DNA of 64,000 nucleotides from Pectinophora gossypiella (lineage: Eukaryota; Arthropoda; Insecta; Lepidoptera; Gelechiidae): the NCBI RefSeq assembly GCF_024362695.1, contig NW_026063268.1, forward strand, positions 124,001-188,000, in the 5' to 3' direction. Position 1 is the stretch's first letter. Each line of letters starts with the position of its first letter. The notes under the pieces were generated by a model. The model was not told the origin of the DNA and did not search any database. It saw nothing but the letters and a program-made list of their open reading frames with translations. Below, piece by piece: positions 13,701-26,600 of the stretch. The position numbers and the translations under genes were made by a program.

Positions 13701-16700
13701 AACCGTCTAAAAATTTTCTATTGGCCAACAACCCGCCAGAATCATGTTGACAGCACACGTCAAACGGTTTGCATACTAGCGAGATACCTCTGTGATTCGT
13801 CCGGGTTATTCATTCATTTAAGTACTCATTCTTCCTAAAATTAAGAGCTGTCAATCGTCCGTCCCTTTCCTTTTTGGCGAATAAGAAAATGACAGGTATA
13901 ACTCGAAGTAAAATTAGGAGGTGTCTGCAGGAATCGGGGCCATTGTGTGCACAGTTATGAGCAATATAATGTAATACAAACTGGATTTAAAAAAAAAAGA
14001 AAAGAAAGGAAAACATGAAACAGTAGGACTAGGGCCCTGTGCTGGGAGGTTTTCTGGCCACGTCTTTCCCTCAGCGTTACAGATTCCGATGTGGTAGTAG
14101 TATTACAGCTAGTTACATAATATGTAATTTAATTTTTTGACGTTCAAAAAGCGCTAACTTTGTAAGCCAATTTTGAAAAATAAATATTTTTGAATTTTTT
14201 TTTGATTTTTTTTGCTTTAGGGCTCTGTCGCACTAACATATTTGACATTTAGTGCGACTTACAGTTCAATTTGTCAAAAAAGTTAATGTGACACGGTACC
14301 AAAGTGTATACATATTAATGCTCGTGACCGTACTTATAATTGTTTGTTGCAGGCGTGCGAGCACCCGGTTCAGCTGGAGCCTGTAGACCTCAGCGTGAAG
14401 CGACCGTCTACTCCGAGAAGGCGGCATCGCGGTGGTAAGGACATATTTATCTATCTATTTAAATTATCATCATCTCCATCATCATCCCGTTTTGCTCAGG
14501 GTCCTCTAACCTAACCTGAAGATTTGACAGTTCCGGGTTAAAAAAAAAAGGGTAACTTGGACCCAGGATGTTAGTAACAATGATTTCTTACTCAATAATA
14601 TTCGTATTACATAGATACACAATACACACACATCTTCTTCTAAATATATAAAAAGAGAAACTGACTGACTGACATATCAACGCACAGTCTAAACGGCTAA
14701 ACGTACGCACTTGAAATTTGGAAGGGACGTAGCTTAGGTACCGTAGAGGTGCACTAAGAAAGGAATTCCCGGAATTCCCACGGGAACGGGAAATAGCGGG
14801 AAAATCCTTTTGTAAGAAAAATCTAAACCGCTTAAGTTAGAAATTTGGCATGCAGGTACCTTAGTTAACTTAAAGCTTAGTTGCAACAGGATATTCCAAA
14901 ATTCCCACGGAAACGGGAGTTAACGGGAAGAAACATTTGTATTAAAAAATCTAAACTGCATAAGTTAGATGCTTGAAATTTGATATGCACTCCCACACAC
15001 ACAAAGATAACACGTCACGCGGACGAAGTCGCGGGCAAAAGCTAGTACACAATAAAAATAAAACATTTATTTACTGCTCCTGTACAAGTGACTTATGGAG
15101 CAATGAGTCATGTACGGATAGTCCAGCCTTCTTACAATCATGCTCAGGATACTGTTGGGGCTGGCGCGGATCCTACGAGTCAGTGATGTGCATCGTTTAT
15201 GCATTGTGCTGTAGAAGCAGTCGACTCGCGCCTCAGCGAACATCCCTGACGCGCAGAAGCGACTGCCTGTCTGACGTTCCAACCCGCGAAGGGAAAACTT
15301 ACCCGATACAGGTTAGGTCACATACCTCCGAAATTGCGTTTCTCGGGAATGTGGGTTCCCGACGTTGTCCTTCACCGCTGAGCACGTGAAAATCATTTAT
15401 GATTCAAACAAATTCGACAATCATTGGTTTGGGCCTGTGCTGGATTCGAACCTGCGACATCAAAGTGAGAGGCAAGCGTTCTACCACCTGGGCTACCAAT
15501 GCCGTTCTACACGTGGTCATCATCATCATCACCAGCCCATTAACGTCCCCACTGCTGGGGCACGGGCCTTTCCTATGGATGGATAGGGAGATCGGGCCTT
15601 GAACCACCACGCGGGCCCAGTGCGGATTGGTGGTTATTAACGACTGCTAATGCAGCCGGGACCAACGGCTTAACGTGGTATTATTCCTTATTCTATGCGG
15701 CCAAGCCAAGTTAGGCAAAGCAACATAATCAGCACAGACACGCCTCTCTAATGCAGTCAGCAAGGTCGCGCTCACGGATCCCATCTGCCGGACATCTATA
15801 TTTATTGCACCAGGAAGTGTGGCATGGTATTAAAACCAGGTATGCTCAACCCTCAATTCTCAATTCAATTCTCAATTATTTATTGCATTCCATGTAGTAT
15901 AATGGGGTGTTACATAGGCATATGAACTATAACATGGACCCTGTTGACCATGACCCTACAACGGCCTCTGTGGTCCAGTGGTTGAGCGTTGGACTCACGA
16001 TCCGGAGGCCCCGGGTTCGAATCCCGGTGAGGACATATATCACAAAATTCACTTTGTGATCCTTAGTTTGGTTAGGACATTACACATTAAGTGGTTTAGA
16101 TTTTTCATACAAAAGGATTTTCCCGCTAATTCCCGTTCCCGTGAGAATTTCGGGAATTCCTTTCTTAGTGCACCTCTACGGGACCTAAGCTACGTCCCTT
16201 CCAAATTTCAAGTGCCTACGTTTAGCCGTTTAGGCTGTGCGTTGATATGTCAGTCAGTGAGTCAGTCAGTTTCTCCTTTTATATATATTTAGATTTAAGC
16301 ATAAACCTTTCGTAATGTTCATTAATATTACGAAGCATGAACAGCATAGTTGACATTTCGCGACCTTCTAATCGAATAAATGAAATATTCCAAAAAGACC
16401 ACACTGTCAGACGGAACTAAAGTAGATCGTACATTCTAGGTGTTCTGACCTTCATCACGATTAGAGAGGCGCATCTGATGCGCTCGCGCAACGTACCAGG
16501 TGATGCGTTTGTATAAAGTTTATATATATTATTTATTTGGTTGATTGAGGGGAGGCCTGTGCCCAGCAGTGGGACGTATATAGGCTGGTTATGTTATGTA
16601 TATTATTTATTTATAAATTACTGTGCTCCTGTGATACATAGGTTCGCAGCTTCTCGCAGCACTGGACAAACGGCCTCCGTCGTTGATCTCACGATCCGGA

Positions 16701-17636
16701 GGTCCCGGGTTCGAATCCCGGTGGGGACATATCACAAAAATCACTTTGTGATCCCTAGTTTGGTTAGGAAATTACAGGCTAATCACCTGATTGTCCAAAA
16801 AGTAAGATGATCCGTGCTTCGGAAGGCACGTAAAGCCGATGGTCCCGGTTACTACTTACTCAACTACTGGACCGACCGGCCGTCCGTTTTGCCATGAAAG
16901 ACGAAGAAACAGACAGATTTTCCAATTTATATTATTTTTAGTACGGTTGTGTCTCTTTGGGTGCTAGTACTGCACAACAGTAACATTAGAGAGTTGGTGG
17001 AGCATGTTACCTAGTTGTAACTATATATAAAGTTTGTTCGCCGGTCGGTTCCCCTAGTTCCATTAACATGTAGCACGCCCGTTTTAGATATCTGACCGAG
17101 ATTTTAGTGATGGCAACACACAGATGAAAATGTATCGATACAACAATACTTTTCACTCTCTTTATTTAAGAGCTGCGCTCTTATCGGTGGAGTAATCGCC
17201 ATTACTCCATAGATAGGGCGTGTAGAACGGTGGTTGCCCCAATCGCCTTCCGTTCCGCAGTACACCGACCAATTTCTCAATCGGTGATGTTCTAGCTAGA
17301 GCCCTACCAGAATCCATTTCCTCGGCCTCCAACCAGTACTGATACCGCTGCTGCCCGGCATCAGGGGTGCGCTTTTGAAGTAGCGGCGCCAACTCGCTAC
17401 GTCACAAGAACGTCATAGAACCTAAGTAGCATTTTATAGGTTAGCCCGTCCCAGTAAACTATTCACTAAACACACACAACACAACACACACACACAATTT
17501 TTATTCCAATTCAAAAATATCTTTATTCAGTAGGTAACATAGTTACACTTTGAATCGTCAATTTTTACATAACGAACGTCTCATCCGCCTAAAACTACTG
17601 CAGCTTCTCACAACCTGTATAGCCGGCACACAACAC

Positions 17637-17675
<39 letters not shown>

Positions 17676-20600
17676 CTGACACTACTTCATCCTATCCAAA
17701 TTCCTTTCTCCATAAACGTTTCCTAAGTTTTTATCCTCTACATTATTGGCAAATAATAATATCTATCTAAAAATGCAAGTCGCATGTCGCCAGACAAAGA
17801 AAAAAAAAACACTACTTAGCACCGTGGTATAATAAAACCAGTAGGGCTAACTTGCTCAACGTGATAAAATTTTGTCACGGTCATTTTATCGATTATAACG
17901 ATATAATTATGTCGTTTTGTCAATTGGTGCTAATATGTGAACCCAAATAAGTCATGTCGTTGGGATTCTCTCAAAATGCATAAATGGTTTTGTCATAATT
18001 TTAATTATCATAATACTTTTCGCATAACGTTTTTAAGCATAATAGTACTTTCCCATAATAACATCTAAGAATACTGGTTTGTTAGGTATAACTTATTTTT
18101 GGCCTAATATTTGTTGGTATTTTGATTCGCATATAAATAGGTATCCATAATTCTTTTTTAGAATAAAAGTGTTTTGTCATAATTTTTACTTGTGACCAAT
18201 GGGTGCAAGTTCGGTTCCGGGGTTCAAAATGGCGGAACCACAGTGACTAGAGTTTTTTTTTTACTAAATTGTGTGATTTCTATAAAATGTCTATATTTAA
18301 TAATGGTTTAATTAAGTAATAGAAAAAGATTTTGTGTATGTAAATAAACTTCAGAAACTGCCACATTGTCGTCTTGTAGAAATTCGACCGTGTAAAATAC
18401 AGTCGATGTCGTGATATCGATACCAAGCGCATCACTATTGCTAAGTGTGTCGTGCGCGGAAGATGGTCTAGGCACGTTAGCCACGTATAGACACACTAAT
18501 ACAGTTCCTAGGTCTTATATTTTATTGCCTAGATACATAAACCGGCAAAAGGCAAATATTGAGAGTTATTGAGGACAGAAGAGGCAAGATGATTGGAAAC
18601 TTAATAAGACACGACGAAATTATTAAAAGCATCATAGAAGGGAAGCTACAAGGAAAGAGAGGAAGGGGAAGACCAAGAAGAGCTTAAATGGAACGGATTA
18701 AAGAGAAGGCGAACGTCGTGTCTTATAGGGAGAAAGAATTGGCCTTTAATAGACAAGAATGGAGAATGCTACACCGACAAGAGCGTGGCTCTTAAATTAG
18801 TAATGACATAAAACTGACACTCCGGCGCGCTATGGCGCCTCAATAAGGAATACTACGTCTAGAACGGCAACTCTCCGCTCTCCAACAGCGGCTTAACGGC
18901 CTCTGCGGTCCAGTGATTGAGCGTTAGACTCACGATCCGGAGGCCCCGGGTTCGAATTCCGGTGGGGACATATCACAAAAATCACTTTGTGATCCCTAGT
19001 TTGGTTAGGACATTGCAGGCTGATCACCTGATTGTCCGAAAGTAAGACGATCCGTGCTTCGGAAGGCACGTTAAGCCGTTCGTCCCGGTTACTATTTACT
19101 GATGTAAGTACGTAGTCGTTACATGAGCCGTATCAGGGGCTTTTGGCGGCTCAATAGTAACTTTGACCCTGGTTGATGAGGTTGGTAATCCAAAGAAGAA
19201 CATACTCCAAAGCGCTAACAAGCGAAATGGGAAAAGGCTGCCTTATTGGCAAAAGCAGTCCCTACCAGACCACATTTGTGTATCTTTACCATTTAGGCAG
19301 TGAAAGGAATTCACAGCGTAATGACAATTTCTTTAAGCATTTAAAGCTACTTAGCACATCATAAAAATAATACACGCTAAAAATACTTACTTTGGTTTAA
19401 GTGCTCTGCTTAAAGAGATCGCGATTAAAATAATTATCGTGCTTATGTTTTTAACACGTTGACAGTTGTTTTGGCTTCCTTGTAGGTCCCGCATATTACT
19501 TCAATTTTTATACGTCCTGTTAAAAACGTAAATAATAAGTGGAACACCCGCTTTTGGTACGTACGATGAAAGTGAAGGAAGCAAGAGAAGTGTGTCAGGA
19601 TCGCAAATCGTCCCTTAGCTTACAACACCGCTTAAGTCATTTTTACCAACTTTACAGGAGACGAAAAAAAATGTCTTATTTAAAATATCTGTATATTTTT
19701 TTATTGCTACTTAATACATACTCTAGTTAGCGGTTAATAAATAATTATTTATACTTATTTTGACGATTTACTTTATTTTAACCTTTATTTTCTTCATCCA
19801 ATGGCATTAAAATGTAAAAACCGCCAATTTTCGACTTGAGTGTGTTGTAAGCTAAGGGACGAAATGGAATTCTATAGTCTCTGCTTACCCCGGTGGGAAA
19901 TTTATTTATTTATTTTTCTTTATTAAGGAAACAAACAGCTTACACAATAGATACTTAAAGATATAAACATTGTAATTAAACACATTAGACCAAAGCAGTT
20001 TCCACCGATGTATCTAACATATATTATATTCCGTTGCAAATTGCGGTGAACTAGTCTATAAACTATATTAAGTTATCCTGTTAGGCCCAAGAATTAAATT
20101 AATAGGTACAAAAAGAAACCTCTGTAAACAATCCATCTATATCTAAGCTTTCATTATATGGGTCGTTCTTCTTTTTTATCGACAATAAAAAGACATTTTC
20201 TCGATTTATCGGATTTAACATCTTTAAAATTATAACGGCAATAAATATTTTAAAACATCATATAAAGATGTGTCTGTAGAGGACTATTTAGTGGTTCTCT
20301 TTATCTTGGTAACATACTTTTCTTTGCAGGCGCATTCCAAAAAATATTGTGACAGAGTGGCCCTTTTCATCGGAGACAGCATTTCAATTTACCACTCTGT
20401 CACATAATTTTGTGAAAAACGATCAAGCTACGTTAATAACTAATTGAGGAACCGATTAGTATTTTGCTTGTATTTTGAGTATAATAAGATAACTATATTT
20501 TTGGACAATCAAAACATGAAATAAAATTCTAAAACATAACTTATCAGAAGCAGAACGAAGGACAGATCATTGTCGATAAAAAAGAAGAACAACCCACATA

Positions 20601-23600
20601 TCTATCTATTACATAGGCGTGAGTTTATGTATGTATGTTTCACTTTCTTATGTCTAATTATAAGCCAACATAACACCACAGCATAACAACATAACTTACA
20701 TACATACATAAACCCACGCCTATTTCCCACCGGGGTTAGCAGAGACTATAGAATTCCATTTGCTTCGATCCTGACACACTTCTCTTGCTTCCTCCACATT
20801 CATCAATCGCTTCATACACGCACGCCGGTTCAGAGTAGATCGTATTGAACCTTTTCTAAGGACATCTCCAATTTGGTCATCGTAAGTCCTTCTCGGTCTT
20901 CCTCTGCCAGCCCTACCATCAACTTTCGCTTTAGATACCGCTTTTGCAATTCTATTATCCTTCATCCGCTGTACGTGTCCAAACCAACCTAACATTCCCT
21001 TCTCAATCCTAGTCACTATATCGTCTTTTACACCACATCTCTGTCTTATCACACTGTTTCTCACTCTATCACTCAACTTCACACCGCAGATGCTACGCAA
21101 AGACCTCATTTCTACGGCATTGATCCTACTTTCATGCTTCTTCTGTCATACCCAACATCCACTACCGTACTTCAGCGTAGGGACAAGCACAACAACATAA
21201 CCAATACTTTATTGCACAAAGAGGAAATTCAAAATAAAAGAGAAATAGGAACAGTACAATTTGCGGTCTTGTTGCTAAGTAACAATCTCTTCCAGGCAAC
21301 TAACATAGTCAACTGCTTTCTAGTCTGCCTAAAGCCACTCATTGCGACCTATTTGTTCGAATGTAACTCACAGTTATAGCTAAGTTATAATAATTACTAT
21401 ATAACCAGTAAGGTAGCTGCCCGTATTGTTATGCAGATTACAATCGATTTAGAGTTACTATTATGTTGTCTAACTACCGGTTGCAATGCGGTGGATATAA
21501 ACTGTCTTTCGATATTATTGTGTTGAACGACCTCCGTGGTCCAGTGGTTGAGCGTTGGGCTCACAATCCGGAGGTCCTAAGTTCGAATCCCGGTAGGCAC
21601 ATATCACAAAAATCACTTTGTGATCCCTAGTTTGGATAGGACATACAGACTGATTACCTGACTGTCCGAAAGTAAGATGATCCGTGCTTCGGGAGGCACG
21701 TTAAGCCGTTGGTCCCGGTTACTACTTACTTATGTAAGTAGTCATTACATGAGCCATGTCAGGGGCCTTTGGCGGCTCAATAATAACCCTGAGACCAGGG
21801 TTGATAATTGGTTGAGGTTGGTAATTTGCCTCACAACCCACACGATAGAAGAAGATTCAGGTGCACTTCGGTAGTATGTGACCTAACCTGTATTGCGTTG
21901 GGAGGTCAGACAGGCAGTTGCTTCTGTAAAAAACCGGACCTGTCAAATCTTCAATAATGCTAGGGAGATGCTCTTGTCGGCGGAGCTTTCCCGTGCTACT
22001 TTTTACTTACATAAATATCACAAGGAAAGGAATTTAAAAAAATTAAATCGACTTCAAAATCTGTCACATAAAATGTCGGACTTATTATAACGTTTTTCTT
22101 CTTTAAAATTCATAAATAAGTTAAATAGAAAAAAGAAAATGTTTTTTAAATGGATTTTGTTATTAGTTTTAGATGTGTCTTTATTTAGTAATAAGAATTT
22201 CATAATTTATCTTGAACCTAGTGCTAATGGGAAATAGACGTCAGTTTATTTATCTATGTATATACAGGGTGTTAGTGGCATTATCCATCGCAAAAGTATA
22301 AAATTATAAATTCCACTTGATATTAACCCACAAGAATAATGGTATGAATCATCCCTGAAAGTTTTCGTTACGGTGTCACTATCACACTGTATGTATTCTT
22401 TCTTGTAGTGTCGAAATATTCCTCTGTGCTAATAACTAGAACAACAGCGTATCCAGATTTGGCATAACCTATTTTGGGTCTGGTTTGAATGGCTGTTAAT
22501 TTATAATAATTAGTGGTTTGTTTGGACAGCCGGTTATGTCCATATTGTTACGTAGATATTTAGTTATTTAGAAATAGAACTGATTGTTAATTCTATACAT
22601 AAACAGCCTATATACGTCCCACTACTGGGCACAGGCCTTCTCTCAATCAACCGGAGGGGTATGAAGTATACTCCACCACGCTGCTCCAATGCGGGTTGGT
22701 GGAGGTGTTTTTACGGCTAATAGCCGGGACCAACGGCTTAACGTGCCCTCCGAAGCACGGAATCATCTTAATTTTTCGAACAATCAGGTGATTCAAGCCT
22801 GAAAAGTCCTTACCAAACAAAGGACAGTCTCGCAAAGTGATTTCGACAATGTCCCCATCGGGAATTGAACCCGGACCTCCAGATCGTGAGCCTAACGCTC
22901 TAACCACTAGACCACCGAGGCTGTCGTTAATTCTATATTTGTTATTTACTAGAAAGAAAGAAAGATTTATTGTTTCGGACACCACAGGCACGGATTACAT
23001 ATATATACATTATAATGACATCACATCAAAAGACAACACGTAAAACATAGAACACGTTCAGCTGCTTGTCTTCCCGGGCATGTCGTAAAAACCGACAGAG
23101 GGATTGTGTCCTCTAACATGATGGACTAATGTTATGGGCGATAGGCTGATCCCTTATCACCATAAGGTTCATCATATCCAGCTTACGACATCGTATCAAC
23201 AGTGGCTGCAAGTTGTCTTTGATTACTTGTGGCTCTGCCCACCCCATTAGGGATAACGGGCGTGAGTTTATGTATGTATGTATGTATCAAAAGACAAATA
23301 ACGCACACATGAAATATTCTCTATATAGAAACATGGAAAACGAAAAAAGAAACTTATACCTAAATTAAATGTGACGTCATGTCGGCTTACCCATGTGTAG
23401 AGGATGGTGTCCTGTATGAAAGGTCCTCACTCAGCTGATGCCGCGGCGTGAGCCTCGACGCTGCTATTCTGTGAAATACTCCAGTGGTTAAGCGTTAGGC
23501 TTACGGAGCGGAGGTCGCGCGGATTAGGACATTCAGAATCAGAATCATTTATTCAACGTAATTATCATGGATAAACTTGTTGAAGGTCAATGTAACATTT

Positions 23601-26600
23601 TTGAATTTACGTCATTTCGCAAGTTGTTATGGCTGAGGAGAAGAAATGACAAGAAACTGCAACAGCAACACGTCTTTTAAATCAATGAGGGTACATTACA
23701 AGTTATTTAATAACTAGAGGAACACATTAAATACCAGTCATTTTTATCATTTAGGTAATCATTAATCTTTAATAAGCTTTTTTACATAAAGTAAGCTTCA
23801 CGTGAGCTTTAAATTTATTCTCTGACAAATTTAAAATATTATCTGGTATGTTATTGTAAAAACGTATACATAACCCCAAAAAAGATGAATTTAATTTACT
23901 TAATCTAGAATTTTGAATAGTAATTTTTGCATTGCTGGCTGAGCACCCATCTCCCTAACCTAACCTAACCTAACCTGACGATTTGACAGGTCCTCTTTTT
24001 TACCGAAGCGACTGCCTGTCTGACCTTCAAACCTGTAAAGGGAAAACCAGCCCAATACAGATTAGGTCACATACCTCCGAAACGCCTTTCTCGAGCGCTT
24101 CGACCAATAAACGCACCGAATGCTATCTACGTGGATAGCTGTTGGTCGAAATCCTCGGTATAAATCGCGCCGCGCGCGGTGTGCGTACCGTGCCGCGGGA
24201 GCAGTCCTTATGCTAAGTGTTATATAGATCGAAATGAGAGATAGAACGGACTGAAAGCGATAAAATATTGCCAATAACACTGGTGATATGTATCTAGTCA
24301 GTCGAGGCCATAACTATAAATATTATCGAGTTACTTTTTAGCTGGAAGAATAAGGAATAATACTACGTATAGAACGGCAACTCTCCGCTCCCCACCAGCG
24401 ACTGAGCTAGGTTTACCTCACCCCCCTCGGTCTTATTTTATTCTTCGTCGTTGTGATATTTTTATGATGAAATACACAATAGAACTTGATGTATCATTAT
24501 GATCATCATCATCATCAGCCCGTTAACGTCCCCACTGCAGGGGCACGGGCATTCCCTATGGATGGATATGAGTAGGGAGATTGGGCCTTAAACCATCACA
24601 CGGGCCTAGTGCTACAATCGAAGACCGAGCCCGTTTACCGCTGCGCCACCGAGCTCCTCTGACGATTCCTGCAGACACCTCCTAATTTTACTTTAAGTTA
24701 TAACCGTCATTTTCATATCCGTCGAAAAGGAAAGGGACGGATGATTCACAGCTCTTAATTTTAGGAAGAATGAGTAAATGACTGAATAACCCGGGCGAAT
24801 CAAAAAGGTATCTCGCTGGTATGCAAACCGTTTGACGTGTGCTGTCAACTTAATTCTGTCGGGTTATTGGCCAGTGTAAATTTTTAGACGGTTGTTTTAG
24901 ATTTGTGCTTAAAATTGACGTTCCATTTTTATGCTTGTCGATTACCTGTCCCTTTGCTTTTCGGCGGATAAGAAAATGTCAGATATAACTTAAAATAAAA
25001 TTAGATGGTATTTACAGGAATTATCACCGAAACTCAGAATCATGGTCGGTATCATCCCCCTCAGTATTCGGGACGACGTTACTAACACTCTGTATAAGGC
25101 TTTTCGCTTATATCTTACCACCAGTTAACATCTAAATCTTCAGCCTATCTGTATTAAACCAGAATCTTAGATAGCTACAATTTATAGTTATGGTCGCGAT
25201 AGAAGGCTTGCTTTAGGCTGTTATACTGTCTATATATATTATGCAGGTAGCTTTTTTGACGTGGCGTAATATAGGTTTATTTATTTATTTTATTTACATA
25301 TTTCTTTTCTTTAAAAAAATTACAGCAGTGGTGCTAATTCCTGTAAACACCATCTAATTTTAAGTTACACCTGTCATTTTCTTATCCGTTGAAAAAAACG
25401 GCGGGTTACCATCTTTACTTGGTTGACATACCACTAATCCGCACCAAGCGCTTCGCTTCATCCTTCATAATGCGCACAGCCAAGGAATGGAATGGGCTGC
25501 CGGCGTCGGTGTTTCCTGTATCTTATAACCTGGGGTCCTTTAAATCACGGGTGAATAGGCATTTTCTGGGTAAGCTCGTTCCAACGTCGATCTCTTCTTC
25601 TCCTCGTGTTCAAGAGCAAACCCATTTTAATTAAAAAAAAAGATTTCCCTCTTATCTTCCCGACGGAGGGATTGTGTCCTCTAACATGATGGACTAATGT
25701 TATGGGCGATACGCTATTCCCTTATCACCATAAGGTTTATCATATAACGACATCGTATCAACAGTGGCTGCAAGTTGTCTTTGGTTACTTGTGGCTCTGC
25801 CCGCCCCATTAGGATTACGGGCGTGAGTTTATGTATGTATGTGGTCAACAAATATCTTTCAACTTATCTGTTGACCGCTCACTGAATAAGGATGTTACTT
25901 AGAAGATATTAATGCATGGGATTAACTCGTCTGAGAATTGATATTAGGCAGCTAAATTACTGAATTGTATAAAAATATTTAATGTTTTTTATGTTTTAAA
26001 GAACGTCTAGGGCCCTGTGCCGAGGTTTTTCTTGCAGCTTCTTTTCCCCGGCTATACAGGTTGTGAGAAGCTGCAGTAGTTTTAGGCGGATGAGACGTTC
26101 GTTATGTAAAAATGACGATTCAAAGTGTAACTATGTTACCTACTGAATAAATATACTCGTATTTTTGAATTTGAATTTTTGAATATGTATGTAATCGTTT
26201 AAGCTTTCGCCTTGCACCAGCCCCTCGACCGATTGATTCTCAACTCACAGTAGTCGCAGTCAAGTTTATGCGTTCCCATTGTTACTGTTACGCCATCACG
26301 CCTTCGCCATAAGGAACTGGGTAGGCTGTTAATTATACGCTGGACACTGGACTGTGTCGGGTTACGTGTGGCTATAGCCTTGAGGGGTAGATAGAGAGGC
26401 GAGATAGAATGTTTGAGTCATTTCCTTTTTGGTATTAGATTTCATACTACATCAAGTATTTATATTTATTAGCCTAGTTTGGTTGGGACATCTAATTTTA
26501 TTATAGGCTGATTACCTGATTGTCCGAACGAAAGATGATTCGTGCTTCGGAAGGCACGTTCGGAAGGACCAACGCCGGACCCAGTTACTGCTTACTGATG

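Noticed and set aside
16439..16498. Klf exon between 'cattctag' and 'gtgatg'
   Set aside because: Open and splice-bounded, but its 60 bp leave the wrong phase for any known downstream exon.
20330..20349. 19-bp microexon, and a 22-bp one near 23396, bridging Klf exons 4 and 6
   Set aside because: Phases fit, but donors are weak. The 29616-29679 exon fits phase with strong sites at both ends.
23955..23980. Interstitial telomeric CCTAA array
   Set aside because: Four units belong to the 'acctaacctgacgatttgac' end of a SINE that recurs elsewhere, so they are part of that repeat.
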